Shown: positions 17,271-26,650, numbered from the stretch's first letter. The stretch is 64,000 nt of DNA from CBDBJL01 sp965206365 (GCA_965206365.1 CBDBJL010000025.1:15320-79319); one strand, 5' to 3'. Notes: generated from the letters alone by a model not told the origin. A program made the numbers and translations.

Positions 17271-18317
17271 ATGCAAAATTTTTATTATCAGGAATTAAAA
17301 AACTTTAGGCGAAAATGTTTCAAACTATTAATGGTTGCTACGTTAATGTTACCGCTATTTTTTGCAGAAGTTTTTGCCAAAGATTTGAATTTTTTTACGA
17401 TTGGTACGGGTGGAACTGCCTATACTTATTATCCTGTTGGTGGTATGATCGCAAACGCCATTTCGCGCCCTCCTGGTTCGCGCCTTTGTAAAGATGGTGG
17501 CAGTTGTGGGGTTGAGGGTCTGATTGCCTCAGCGGTATCCTCACGCGGTTCGGTTGATAATCTCAATGCCATTGACTCTAAACTAAGAAATTCAGGCTTC
17601 GCACAAGCGGATGTGGCTTATTGGGCCTATACGGGTACGGGCACGATGAAGGGTCAAAAAAAGAAGAAAAATTTGCGCGCGATTGCGGCGTTATATCCAG
17701 AGCATATTCATTTGATTGCACGCAAGGATGCGAAGATTAAAAAAGTTGAAGATCTTAGGGGAAAACGTGTTTCTCTCGATGAGCCAGGTTCGGGAACCTA
17801 TGTTGATGCAAATTTGATTTTGGCTGCACATATGGTGGCATTGTCAGATATCGAAGTAGAATCTTTGAAAGGCAATGCGGCGGCGGATGCTCTTCGGAAT
17901 CGGAAAATTGATGCCTTCTTTTTGGTTGCGGGCTATCCTGCAGGTGCGGTTGTAGAGCTTGCTTCCAGTACAGATATTGTGTTGGTGCCTATCGATAGTA
18001 AGGCTGCGATGAAATCACTTATTTTGCAATATAGTTTTTTCTCAGCAAGTGATATTCCTGCGGATACTTACAATAAGGTGGGTGCGGTAAGAACAATTGC
18101 GGTGGGTGCGCAATGGATTACGAGTGCTAAAGAAGATGATGAGTTGATTTATGGGATTACAAAGGCGTTGTGGAACAAGCAATCTCGTATTTTGTTTGAT
18201 CGTGGCCATGCAAAAGGTGCTGTTATTACTTTGGATACGGCTTTGGATGGTATTGGCATTCCCTTGCATAAGGGAGCAGAGCGTTTTTATCAAGAGATAG
18301 GTTTGTTGCAGAAATAG
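17271..18317 (+). CDS. TAXI-family TRAP transporter solute receptor
   Basis: 348-residue periplasmic binding protein. A signal peptide (hydrophobic LLMVATLMLPLFFAEVFA, ending near residue 36) is followed by FFTIGTGGTAYTYYPVGGMIANAIS, the TAXI-family hallmark, then DLRGKRVSLDEPGSGTYVDA and the C-terminal GIGIPLHKGAERFYQEIG. It captures a solute, often a dicarboxylate or glutamate in known members, and passes it to the fused permease encoded 182 bases downstream. The ribosome site AAGGA lies 7 bases before ATG 17271. Confidence 0.93.
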   Translation: MQNFYYQELKNFRRKCFKLLMVATLMLPLFFAEVFAKDLNFFTIGTGGTAYTYYPVGGMIANAISRPPGSRLCKDGGSCGVEGLIASAVSSRGSVDNLNAIDSKLRNSGFAQADVAYWAYTGTGTMKGQKKKKNLRAIAALYPEHIHLIARKDAKIKKVEDLRGKRVSLDEPGSGTYVDANLILAAHMVALSDIEVESLKGNAAADALRNRKIDAFFLVAGYPAGAVVELASSTDIVLVPIDSKAAMKSLILQYSFFSASDIPADTYNKVGAVRTIAVGAQWITSAKEDDELIYGITKALWNKQSRILFDRGHAKGAVITLDTALDGIGIPLHKGAERFYQEIGLLQK

Positions 18318-18327
18318 TGGAACTGCC

Positions 18328-18355
18328 TAAAACTTATTACTTAAAACTTATTACT
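18328..18355 (+). repeat. Perfect 14-bp tandem duplication
   Basis: TAAAACTTATTACT occurs twice in direct succession (18328-18341 and 18342-18355) between the TAXI receptor and permease genes. No function is evident; it may be a recent slippage duplication. Confidence 0.7.
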
Positions 18356-18499
18356 TTGTCTCCATAAGAAGCCTTAGGTTTGGGTTGGGTTGGCTTTTTA
18401 TCAAGAGGGTTTCTTTCTTGTTGAACTGCCAAATTTGGTTTGCTCTCTTGAAAAATTGCAAATAAAAAATTGTCAATTTGATGCTTAGGATCTGTGCTT

Positions 18500-20551
18500 A
18501 TGTCAATGATAGACGCGAATAAACCCCCTTCAAACTTCAAAAACTCAGATACAAATGCTCATGCGCGTTATGATCCTTCAGTTACTTTTCGGGTTTTAGC
18601 GGGCAAGATGGCACAAATAGTCACTGGATTATTGGTGGCGATGTCGTGCTATCATTTTTATGTGGCAGGCTTTGGTGTGGTCACTGAGTTGGTTCACAGA
18701 AGCGTTCATATTTCTTTTGTACTTGGGTTGGTATTTCTACTATTTAATGCGCGCAAACATAGTGGGCAAGAGATTATCAGTAAGAAATGGTATGCGATTG
18801 GTGGTATTGGTTTGTGGGATTTTGCTCTTGCCGCTCTTGCTGTGCTTGTCGTTAATTATTTGCCATCGCTTTCGCCTGAAGTTTTGGCTAGGCGGGTAGG
18901 TGCGCCTAATAGCATCGATGTTTTCATGGGAACGGTTTTAATTGTTTTGGTATTAGAAGCAGCTCGGCGTGCGGTGGGTTTGAGTTTGGTTATTATTTGT
19001 CTCATATTTATCGCATATGCACTTTGGGGGCAAGTGGCTCCGGGAGTTTTAAAACATACTGGTAGTAGCTGGCTTGGGTTGATCAATCACCTTTATCTAA
19101 CGAATCAAGGGATTTACGGTATTGCGATCGGTGTGGTTGCAAAATATGTTTTCTTATTTGTTCTTTTTGGGGTATTGGCAACTGAAGTGGGTTTGGGGCA
19201 GCTTTTCATCGATATGGCTCAGATTGTCGCGGGGCGGTTTGCCGGTGGGCCTGCCAAAGTGGCTATTTTTTCTTCTGCAATGCTGGGCACAATATCAGGT
19301 TCGTCGATTGCAAATACGGTAACAACGGGTTCATTAACGATTCCAGCGATGAAAAAGGTAGGTTATCCGGCCCATTTTGCGGGTGCGGTTGAGGCAACTG
19401 CCTCTACCGGTGGGCAAATCACCCCCCCGATTATGGGAGCGGCGGCATTTGTGATGGTAGAATTTTTGGAAGTTCCATATCAACAGATTTTGCTGGCGGC
19501 TTTATTCCCGGCAATTCTACATTATTTTGGTATTTTTACGATGGTGCATTTCGAAGCAAAAAGATTAGGTTTGCGCGGGTTACGTCGCGATGAAATGCCG
19601 GTTTTGTTACAAATAATGCGAAAACATTGGCTTACTTTGGTGCCACTTATTTTATTAATTTATCTTATTATTGCGGGGCGCACTCCTGATTATGCTGCAG
19701 TATGGGGGATTGTGGCGTGTGTTTGTGTTGGTTTTTCGAATCGGTATAATCGGTTGAACTTGCAAAAATTAATCCATGCTTTATCGCTTGGGGCAAAATA
19801 TGCTCTCTCGGTGGGGGCGGCCGCTGCTGCTGTGGGGATTATTGTGGGTGTTGTTACCTTAACGGGAACAGGATTTAGGCTAAGTTTTATGATTACACAA
19901 GGTTCAGCTTTGATCGCTGAATGGTTTGTAACGTTTTGGTTAGGAAGTTTGCTTACAGTTCATGGGATTACTTTGTTTTTCACTTTGTGTTTTACGGCTC
20001 TGGCTTGTATTCTCATGGGTGCTGGGTTGCCAACAACGGCTACCTATATTATTTTGGCATCGATTGCGGCTCCGGCATTAAGCCTATTGGGGGTTGAGCC
20101 TTTGGTTGCACATTTTTTTGTATTTTATTACGGAGTGCTTGCAGATATTACGCCACCGGTTGCGCTGGCTGCTTATGCGGGTGCAGGCATTGCTGGGGCG
20201 AATCCTTTTAAAACCGGCAACACCGCATTTCGGTTAGGAATTGCGAAAGCTTTGGTGCCCTTTGTTTTTGTTTATTCGCCTTCTTTATTATTGGTGGCGA
20301 ATCATTTTTCTTGGCAAGCTTTTTTTGTTACTTTTCTCGGGGCTGTTTTGGGGATTGGGCTGTTGGGGATCGCATTTTCGGGCTATGCTCTTTGTCCCTT
20401 AAAACGGTATCAACGTTGGTGGCTGGCAGGGGGAGCCCTGATTTTGATAGCCCCTGGGCTGAAAACGATTATTATCGGGTTGGTTTTGGTTACACCGATT
20501 TTGGCGATGCAAATAAAAGCAAGTTATCGGGGGCGGTTATTATCGTCTTGA
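18500..20551 (+). CDS. TRAP transporter fused small/large permease (4TM/12TM, DctQM type)
   Basis: 683-residue integral membrane protein. A short hydrophilic N-terminus is followed by about four helices (DctQ-like part) and then the large DctM part with a dozen helices. Family motifs include GTISGSSIANTVTTGSLTIPAMKKVGY, ATASTGGQITPPIMGAAAF and ADITPPVALAAYAGAGIAGANPF. It forms the inner-membrane carrier for the TAXI receptor and is driven by an ion gradient in known systems. AGGA at 18486-18489 favours ATG 18500 over GTG 18494; ATG 18506 is also possible. Confidence 0.94.
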   Translation: MSMIDANKPPSNFKNSDTNAHARYDPSVTFRVLAGKMAQIVTGLLVAMSCYHFYVAGFGVVTELVHRSVHISFVLGLVFLLFNARKHSGQEIISKKWYAIGGIGLWDFALAALAVLVVNYLPSLSPEVLARRVGAPNSIDVFMGTVLIVLVLEAARRAVGLSLVIICLIFIAYALWGQVAPGVLKHTGSSWLGLINHLYLTNQGIYGIAIGVVAKYVFLFVLFGVLATEVGLGQLFIDMAQIVAGRFAGGPAKVAIFSSAMLGTISGSSIANTVTTGSLTIPAMKKVGYPAHFAGAVEATASTGGQITPPIMGAAAFVMVEFLEVPYQQILLAALFPAILHYFGIFTMVHFEAKRLGLRGLRRDEMPVLLQIMRKHWLTLVPLILLIYLIIAGRTPDYAAVWGIVACVCVGFSNRYNRLNLQKLIHALSLGAKYALSVGAAAAAVGIIVGVVTLTGTGFRLSFMITQGSALIAEWFVTFWLGSLLTVHGITLFFTLCFTALACILMGAGLPTTATYIILASIAAPALSLLGVEPLVAHFFVFYYGVLADITPPVALAAYAGAGIAGANPFKTGNTAFRLGIAKALVPFVFVYSPSLLLVANHFSWQAFFVTFLGAVLGIGLLGIAFSGYALCPLKRYQRWWLAGGALILIAPGLKTIIIGLVLVTPILAMQIKASYRGRLLSS

Positions 20552-20709
20552 TTTTGCTCTGGTTTACTGATGTAGGGAAAAGTTAAGTACTGGAAATAGT
20601 TTTTGTTACTGAAATGATTTTATTTTGATAGCGTGGAGTTAAGGCATTGAAAATGCATATCGATGGTTTGTGGAACTAAAAATTACGAAAATTAAGGAAG
20701 ATAATTACG

Positions 20710-22134
20710 ATGATTATAAAAAAGCAACATTATATTGATGGCAAATGGGTGGATACAGCCAAGCCCAATGATTTTGATGTGATTAACCCCGCTACAGAAG
20801 AAGTGATTGGGGTGATTTCTCTTGGGAATTGCGATGATGTGGATCAGGCGGTTATCGCTGCACGCAAGGCGTTTATTGGTTATTCGAAAACCACGATCCA
20901 AGAGCGGGTGGTGCTTTTAGAAAAGCTGTTAAAAATTTATCAGCGTCGTTATGAAGAAATTGCGCAAATTATGACCTTAGAATTAGGCGCGCCCATTGAT
21001 ATGTGTCGCGATGTGCAAACCGATACTGGGGTTGGAATTTTAAGATCAACAATTGAAATTATGCAGAACCTAAAATTGCAAGAAATTTTGCCATCGGGAG
21101 ATCAAATCTGGTTAGAGCCAATTGGAGTTTGCGGATTAATTACACCATGGAATTGGCCCATTAATCAAATGGCGATGAAGGTGATTCCGGCATTGGCGGC
21201 GGGTTGTACGGTGATTTTGAAACCCAGTGAATTAACACCACTTTCGGCAATTATTTATGCTGAAATTTTTGCTGAGGCTGGGTTCCCCGCAGGGGTATTT
21301 AATTTGGTGAATGGCGATGGTCCTACGGTGGGTTCTGCTCTTTCTTGTCATCGCGATATTGATATGATGTCATTTACAGGTTCTTCGCGTGGCGGTATTG
21401 CGGTTTTGAAAGATTCCGCGGATACAGTGAAGAAGGTAACCTTAGAGCTTGGTGGTAATTCAGCAAATATTGTATTTGCGGATGCTGATTTAGAAAAGCT
21501 CATTCCAAATGCGGTATCGGAATGTTTTTTCAATACGGGGCAATCGTGTGATGCACCTGTGCGCTTACTTGTAGAACAAACGATTTATGATCAAGTGGTG
21601 CAACTGGCAACTGATTATGCGAATTCGGTTCAAGTGGGTGATCCCACCCAATCTGGTGATTTTTTAGGGCCCTTGATTAGTGCGACGCACCATGAGAGGG
21701 TTTCTGATTATATTGATGCTGGGATTGCTGAAGGGGCACGTTTGGTTGTGGGAGGAGCAGGAAAGCCTGAAGGATTTTCTAAGGGGTATTATGTGCGTCC
21801 AACTATTTTTGTGGATGTTGGCGAGCAGATGCGGATTTATCAGGAAGAAATTTTTGGACCGGTACTGACGATTAGCCCATTTCTAGGCGAGGCGGATGCG
21901 ATTCGTATGGCAAATGATACGGATTATGGGCTTGCTAGTTACATTCAAACCTCTGACAAAGAACGCGCAAAGCGTGTTGCACAAGCAATTCGGGTGGGGG
22001 GCATCCATATTAATGGGGCGGCATATAATTATGGCAGCCCGTTTGGGGGTTACAAACAATCAGGAACGGGGCGCGAGGGGGGGCGTGCCGGCATTGAAGA
22101 TTTCATGGAACTAAAAACAGTTCATGGGCTTTGA
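20710..22134 (+). CDS. NAD(P)-dependent aldehyde dehydrogenase
   Basis: 474 residues, class I/II aldehyde dehydrogenase family. NAD-binding segment TPWNWPINQMAMKVIPALAAGC, KPSELTP, FTGSSRGG, catalytic base Glu in LELGGNSANIV, nucleophile Cys in FFNTGQSCDAP and EEIFGPVL are intact, so it is predicted active. The usual Gly-Gln-x-Cys is followed by DAP rather than TAP or CAA, not diagnostic for a substrate. It lies between the TRAP genes and an HD-domain gene on the same strand and may oxidise an aldehyde derived from the imported solute. Confidence 0.92.
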   Translation: MIIKKQHYIDGKWVDTAKPNDFDVINPATEEVIGVISLGNCDDVDQAVIAARKAFIGYSKTTIQERVVLLEKLLKIYQRRYEEIAQIMTLELGAPIDMCRDVQTDTGVGILRSTIEIMQNLKLQEILPSGDQIWLEPIGVCGLITPWNWPINQMAMKVIPALAAGCTVILKPSELTPLSAIIYAEIFAEAGFPAGVFNLVNGDGPTVGSALSCHRDIDMMSFTGSSRGGIAVLKDSADTVKKVTLELGGNSANIVFADADLEKLIPNAVSECFFNTGQSCDAPVRLLVEQTIYDQVVQLATDYANSVQVGDPTQSGDFLGPLISATHHERVSDYIDAGIAEGARLVVGGAGKPEGFSKGYYVRPTIFVDVGEQMRIYQEEIFGPVLTISPFLGEADAIRMANDTDYGLASYIQTSDKERAKRVAQAIRVGGIHINGAAYNYGSPFGGYKQSGTGREGGRAGIEDFMELKTVHGL

Positions 22135-22173
22135 GGTTAAGCAAATTTTTCGTTTCGCTTAAAGGAGAATATT

Positions 22174-22764
22174 ATGGAGCAAGTTGCATTTACACAGATG
22201 AAAGATGGAACGAAGGAAGAATATGAGTTTTTGCATCATTTGGAAGAACATTATATTCAAAACACTGGAGAACGGTTGTTGGGGTTGCTGGAAGTTATGG
22301 GGGCAGATAGTTTGGGCGGTTATCAGGTAAGTCGGAAAGAACATTGCTTGCAATCTGCAACTAGGGCATATCGCGATGGTGCTGATATTGATTGGGTGGT
22401 CACAACTTTACTCCATGATGTTAGCGATGTGGTTGCGCCTTGCACGCATGATGTGGTTGCTGCTGCAATTTTGCGCCCATTTGTGCGTGAGGAATGTAGC
22501 TGGGTGGTCGAATATCACGGGATTTTTCAGAAATATTACTATATTCATCATTTTAATGGGGATCGAAATGAACGTGATCGTTATCAAGATCATCCAGCCT
22601 ATCTAACATGTATTGATTTTTGCGAAAAATGGGATCAATTATCGTTTGATCCTAATTATGAATCAGAGGATTTGGAATTTTTTCGGGCAATGGTAAATGA
22701 AGTTTTCTCGCGAACCCCTTATGATGCCAATGTAATTCAAGCGGGAATTTATAAAGGGCTGTAG
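22174..22764 (+). CDS. HD-domain protein, COG4341-like (predicted phosphohydrolase / PhnZ-related oxygenase clade)
   Basis: 196 residues, close to the family's size. The opening VAFTQMKDGTKEEYEFL, SLGGYQVSRKEHCLQSATRAYRDGAD and the tail CEKWDQLSFDPNY match COG4341. Likely metal ligands are H57, H81-D82, H92, H115 and D154. The related di-iron oxygenases PhnZ and TmpB use a Tyr/Glu pair about 10 and 7 residues before the first His; here those positions are Leu and Tyr, so oxygenase chemistry cannot be assumed. AAAGGAG precedes ATG 22174 and the gene follows the aldehyde dehydrogenase by 39 bases, suggesting one operon. Confidence 0.82.
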   Translation: MEQVAFTQMKDGTKEEYEFLHHLEEHYIQNTGERLLGLLEVMGADSLGGYQVSRKEHCLQSATRAYRDGADIDWVVTTLLHDVSDVVAPCTHDVVAAAILRPFVREECSWVVEYHGIFQKYYYIHHFNGDRNERDRYQDHPAYLTCIDFCEKWDQLSFDPNYESEDLEFFRAMVNEVFSRTPYDANVIQAGIYKGL

Positions 22765-22783
22765 TTAAGTTTTGTTGAGAGAA

Positions 22784-23305
22784 TTATGAATTGCGGTTTT
22801 GTTGGTGATAAAATAATATTTTATCACGTGCTGCGGTAAGCTGGGCAGTTTTTTCGGCGTAAATATCAGGCTCGGTTTTTTGTATTTCGCTAAGTTTTTT
22901 TTTGGCAGCTAGGTAGGCTTCGATAATTTGGCTTTCATCCGCATCGCGAGAAATACTTAAAAGTTTTTCAGCTTGTTGCAAGGTTATCCGGTATTGTGTG
23001 GTTCTAATATTTGGGCGTGCACCCATTGGGCTGAGCTTTTTTCGTAAAAAATTAGCTCCTAAAATATAGAAGGCACTTAGTGCCAAACGCTTTAATAAGG
23101 GTAAAAAGGCAAATAACCCAACCCAAGAAAGGTAGGCTTTGCCACTGAAAAGCAACCAAATGCCAAGCAATAACAGTAGTGCGCTTAGCATGTAATTTTT
23201 AATTTTTTTTAGAAAATTAGCGATAATATGTGGATTACTTTTCACAAATCCATCCAATAATAGCCAACCAAGAAGTAAAATAATTGCAATGATGATTAAG
23301 TACAT
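22784..23305 (-). CDS. Membrane-anchored J-domain-like protein lacking HPD
   Basis: 173 residues. Hydrophobic segments at about 1-19, 37-53 and 57-75, then a cytosolic C-terminal helix bundle (109-166) that follows the J-domain pattern ITLQQAEKLLSISRDADESQIIEAYLAAKKKL...AQLTAARDKIL. The His-Pro-Asp loop needed to stimulate DnaK ATPase is absent: the region reads KKKLSEIQKTEP. Alphaproteobacterial J proteins of this layout resemble mitochondrial Pam18/Tim14; loss of HPD is instead typical of Pam16-like partners. It converges on the HD gene. Confidence 0.72.
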   Translation of the reverse strand: MYLIIIAIILLLGWLLLDGFVKSNPHIIANFLKKIKNYMLSALLLLLGIWLLFSGKAYLSWVGLFAFLPLLKRLALSAFYILGANFLRKKLSPMGARPNIRTTQYRITLQQAEKLLSISRDADESQIIEAYLAAKKKLSEIQKTEPDIYAEKTAQLTAARDKILFYHQQNRNS

Positions 23306-23314
23306 TTTATCCCT

Positions 23315-23360
23315 AAAAAAAGACCGAAAGAAAAGACCGAAAAAAAGACCAAAAAAAAGA
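23315..23360 (-). repeat. GGTCTTTT-type pyrimidine repeats upstream of the J-like gene
   Basis: Read on the minus strand, GGTC followed by a T run occurs four times in the 50 bases upstream of ATG 23305. The tract is low-complexity and lies in the probable 5' leader. Confidence 0.5.
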
Positions 23361-23406
23361 TAAGTGCTGCATTATAAAACATACTCATATACTCCTAAAA
23401 TAAGGC

Positions 23407-23456
23407 TTGACTTATATAGGAATATGTTCAAAATTGTTTTTGTCGTTTGGTATGAT
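23407..23456 (+). promoter_or_regulatory. glnB: Candidate promoters of glnB-glnA
   Basis: Two overlapping possibilities: TTGACT (23407-23412) with AAAATT 17 bases on (23430-23435), and an extended -10 TGGTATGAT whose TATGAT is at 23451-23456. I looked for a sigma-54 GG-N10-GC type element and did not find a convincing one in this region. Confidence 0.4.
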
Positions 23457-23530
23457 CATACACGTTACATGTTGTTCGATTTTGTTAAAAAATTGTTTGT
23501 GAAAAAATTGCATAGGTATTCAAGTAGCAT

Positions 23531-23872
23531 ATGAAGAAGATAGAAGCAATCTTAAAACCCTTTAAGCTCGATGAGGTGAAGGAAGCCTTGCATGAAATTG
23601 GGGTTCAGGGGATTACTGTGGTTGAGGCAAAGGGATTTGGGCGTCAAAAGGGGCATACTGAGCTTTATCGAGGTTCGGAATATGTTATTGATTTTTTACC
23701 GAAATCGAAGATAGAGATTGTCATTGAAGATCATTTATTGGAACGTGCTTTAAATGTTATCCAGGAAGCTGCAAAAACAGGGCGGATCGGAGATGGAAAA
23801 ATATTTGTTACCGAGGTTCTAGATGCTGTGAGAATTCGCACAGGTGAGCGTGGGAACGAAGCCGTCAGATAG
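23531..23872 (+). CDS. glnB: Nitrogen regulatory protein PII
   Basis: 113-residue PII trimer subunit sensing 2-oxoglutarate, ATP/ADP and, via uridylylation, glutamine. The T-loop is intact with the uridylylated Tyr51 in YRGSEYVIDFLPKSK; B-loop AAKTGRIGDGKIFV and C-loop RIRTGERG are present. It lies 22 bases upstream of glnA, the classic alphaproteobacterial pair, and would signal to the GlnE encoded at the left edge. Confidence 0.98.
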   Translation: MKKIEAILKPFKLDEVKEALHEIGVQGITVVEAKGFGRQKGHTELYRGSEYVIDFLPKSKIEIVIEDHLLERALNVIQEAAKTGRIGDGKIFVTEVLDAVRIRTGERGNEAVR

Positions 23873-23894
23873 TTTATTTTAAGAAGGAAAAGAA

Positions 23895-25304
23895 ATGACT
23901 GATTGTAAGAAAATATTGGATTTAATTAAAGAAAAAGAGATTCAATATATAGATTTTAGATTTACGGATATGCGTGGAAAATGGCAACATACAGCGCAGC
24001 ATGTTTCTACTGTTGGTGAAGATTTGTTCGAAGATGGGATTATGTTTGATGGTTCATCAATTGCTGGTTGGAAAGCCATTAATGATTCGGATATGCTGTT
24101 AATGCCAGATCTAGATTCTGCTTATATTGATCCCTTTGTGGCTCAGCCTGCATTAGCAATATTTTGTGATATTTTAGAGCCGTCGACGCGGAAACCTTAT
24201 GCTCGTGATCCGCGTTCGATTGGCAAAAAAGCTTTGAATTTTATGAAAGAAAGTGGTGTTGGTGATACAGCTTACTTTGGACCTGAGGCAGAATTTTTTG
24301 TGTTTGATAGTGTTTTGATTAAAAATGATATGAATCATTGCATGTATCAGGTGAGTTCAGAAGAAGGACCCTATGCCAGTGGTGACGAGATGGAGGGTGG
24401 CAATTATGGGCATCGTCCAGGAATTAAAGGAGGGTATTTCCCCGTGGCTCCGGTCGATTCAGCTCAGGATTTGCGCGCCGAGATGGTAAGTGTGTTGCAT
24501 GAATTGGGCGTGGAGGTAGAAAAACACCACCATGAAGTAGCACCATCGCAACATGAGCTTGGCATTAAATTTTCAACAATGGTGGATATTGCTGATAAAA
24601 TTCAGCTTTATAAATATGTTGTTCATATGGTTTCGCATAGCTATGGGAAAACCGCAACTTTTATGCCGAAACCAATTGTTGGTGATAATGGTTCGGGAAT
24701 GCATGTAAATCAATCGATTTGGAAAGATGGAAAAAATGTTTTTGCGGGTTCGCTTTATGCGGATCTTTCCGAAACATGCTTATTTTATATTGGTGGTATT
24801 ATTAAGCATGCCCGTGCCATTAATGCTTTTAGCAATCCTTCTACGAACAGCTATAAGCGGTTGGTTCCTGGGTATGAGGCCCCTGTTTTATTAGCTTATT
24901 CAGCGCGCAATCGTTCAGCTTCATGCCGAATTCCACATGTTTCTAGTCCGAATGGAAAACGCGTTGAGGCTAGATTTCCCGATCCAACTGCAAACCCATA
25001 TTTGTGTTATACGGCTTTATTAATGGCTGGATTGGATGGAATTCGGAATAAAATGCATCCAGGAGAGGCAATGGATAAGGATTTATATGATTTGCCAGCC
25101 GAAGAATTGAAAGGGATCCCAACGGTTGCTCGTAATTTGCAAGAGGCTTTGGATAGCTTAAGTGCGGATAGAGAATTCTTAAAACAGGGCGATGTGATGA
25201 GTGATGATTTTATTGATGCTTATATTGCTTTGAAGACCGAAGAGGTGGAAAGAATCGAATTGGCAACACATCCGTTGGAATATGCGATGTATTATTCGTC
25301 ATAG
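23895..25304 (+). CDS. glnA: Glutamine synthetase, type I
   Basis: Makes glutamine from glutamate, ammonia and ATP; 469 residues, forming dodecamers in the family. FDGSSIAGW, the GPEAEFFVFD metal region, HHHEVAPSQHE, NGSGMHVNQS and NRSASCRIP are all present. The adenylylation target is Tyr398 in MDKDLYDLP, consistent with regulation by the GlnE found in this window. AGAAGGAAAAG precedes the start. A strong terminator follows. Confidence 0.98.
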   Translation: MTDCKKILDLIKEKEIQYIDFRFTDMRGKWQHTAQHVSTVGEDLFEDGIMFDGSSIAGWKAINDSDMLLMPDLDSAYIDPFVAQPALAIFCDILEPSTRKPYARDPRSIGKKALNFMKESGVGDTAYFGPEAEFFVFDSVLIKNDMNHCMYQVSSEEGPYASGDEMEGGNYGHRPGIKGGYFPVAPVDSAQDLRAEMVSVLHELGVEVEKHHHEVAPSQHELGIKFSTMVDIADKIQLYKYVVHMVSHSYGKTATFMPKPIVGDNGSGMHVNQSIWKDGKNVFAGSLYADLSETCLFYIGGIIKHARAINAFSNPSTNSYKRLVPGYEAPVLLAYSARNRSASCRIPHVSSPNGKRVEARFPDPTANPYLCYTALLMAGLDGIRNKMHPGEAMDKDLYDLPAEELKGIPTVARNLQEALDSLSADREFLKQGDVMSDDFIDAYIALKTEEVERIELATHPLEYAMYYSS

Positions 25305-25331
25305 AAGATTTTGGTTGAAAAAAAAAGCACA

Positions 25332-25386
25332 GAAAAAAGCATTGCAAGTATTTTTTGCAGTGCTTTTTTCTGATCTAAGATCAGAT
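25332..25386. terminator. Bidirectional terminator after glnA, plus second hairpin
   Basis: The inverted repeat AAAAAAGCATTGCAA / TTGCAGTGCTTTTTT (from 25333 to 25369, one G-T type mismatch pair) has an A run on one side and a T run on the other, suiting both glnA and the converging gene. Directly behind it CTGATC-TAA-GATCAG (25370-25385) forms another short palindrome. Confidence 0.85.
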
Positions 25387-25454
25387 TATTACGGATCGGT
25401 TATTCATTCTTCGTAAGGGAGTTGTTGGCAGAAGTGCCTTGCAAAAGATAAAAT

Positions 25455-26642
25455 TTAATAATAAGTTTTAATTTTATTACCAAAATTAAGACTATTATAT
25501 TCAATGGGTATGGAAATATCAATATTGTTCCAATCTTGAAAACTTTCTTTAATGATTTTTCCAAAATTTGGATCGCCAGGCGTAAAGTAAAAAAATTGAA
25601 TTAAATCAGAAAATTTCTTCAATTGGTCCGGGGCATATAAATCACTGCCAGGGGCTCCTCTTCTAAAGAATGAAGGAAAAATTCCAAAAATCTTTCGAAT
25701 ATCGCCAAGTGGGATTGTCGCTGTATAGAATGGATGTTCTGGATCTAGGCGTTTTAACTGAGCGTTGATCTGGGAAGCTAGCGTTGCTGGTTCAATAACA
25801 TCATAACCACCATCAATGAAGGGTTTGTTTTTGCCAGTTACCACAAAATCTAGATTGCGTGGATCACCAATCGTTGGGGCATGGAAAAGTTTGTTGGGGC
25901 AAAGATAAGGCTCGTTTGAGCGGATTGCATAGCAAATCGCAATATGATTATTTTCGGGCAGGGTTAGATCATGATTGAAAATATAACTACGATAATAGTT
26001 ATGTTGTGCCAATAATAGTGCCATTGGCTGTAAGCTTTGCGCATCTAACATTAGGATAACGGCACCATGAATATCTAGCTCGTGCCAAATGGTTTTATTA
26101 CCGGCTAATGTTGCAAAAATATTTTGGAATAAATTTAATATTTTTGGTAAGCCACTTGCGGTGAAAACCACATTATATTTAAGGATAATAACCGGCTTAT
26201 CGGGAAGATGAATATTTTTGGGCAGGGTTAAGGTTTCATAATAAACGCGCCCATAAATTGGGGCGATTTGATTTTTATTGGCATTTGTTAAAATTTCATG
26301 AGAGCCTTGATAATCAACATAATAAATATCTCTTTCATTTTCAATGGGTTTAACATCTTTGGCACTAAGGGGAGCTGTTTTCACCATTTGATGGTTTTTC
26401 ATTAATGCAGATTGCATTAAATAGTGAGTATCAAAATCTACGGGACGGGCAGAACCCATAGAAATATAAATTTCAGGAAGAAATTTCTGTAAAAGCTGAG
26501 TTTCGCTATTGTAAGATAATTTAGACAATAGGGTTTCGCTATAGGCCAGGTGAGGCATGAGTAACCATAAAATAATACTTATTTTTGGCAAAATCTTTCT
26601 GCTTAGATTTATAAAAATAATAATAAATGCAAACAGATTCAT
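25455..26642 (-). CDS. Exported protein of unknown function
   Basis: About 395 residues. I do not recognise the family. An N-terminal hydrophobic stretch (ISIILWLLMPHLAYS) looks like a signal sequence after a leading hydrophobic region, with cleavage near AYS-ET. The rest is soluble with aromatic and beta-rich patches. A central stretch, WHELDIHGAVILMLDAQ...MALLLAQHN, loosely recalls the His-Asp pattern of Vps62-like proteins, but this is weak. It begins 8 bases after ppdK ends on the same strand, so it is probably cotranscribed with it. ATG 26642 is preferred over TTG 26648. Confidence 0.55.
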   Translation of the reverse strand: MNLFAFIIIFINLSRKILPKISIILWLLMPHLAYSETLLSKLSYNSETQLLQKFLPEIYISMGSARPVDFDTHYLMQSALMKNHQMVKTAPLSAKDVKPIENERDIYYVDYQGSHEILTNANKNQIAPIYGRVYYETLTLPKNIHLPDKPVIILKYNVVFTASGLPKILNLFQNIFATLAGNKTIWHELDIHGAVILMLDAQSLQPMALLLAQHNYYRSYIFNHDLTLPENNHIAICYAIRSNEPYLCPNKLFHAPTIGDPRNLDFVVTGKNKPFIDGGYDVIEPATLASQINAQLKRLDPEHPFYTATIPLGDIRKIFGIFPSFFRRGAPGSDLYAPDQLKKFSDLIQFFYFTPGDPNFGKIIKESFQDWNNIDISIPIEYNSLNFGNKIKTYY

Positions 26643-26650
26643 GATCAACT

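Noticed and set aside
23306..23530. Sigma-54 promoter for glnB-glnA
   Set aside because: No spaced GG/GC pair with the expected flanking consensus was found; sigma-70-like elements are at least as good.
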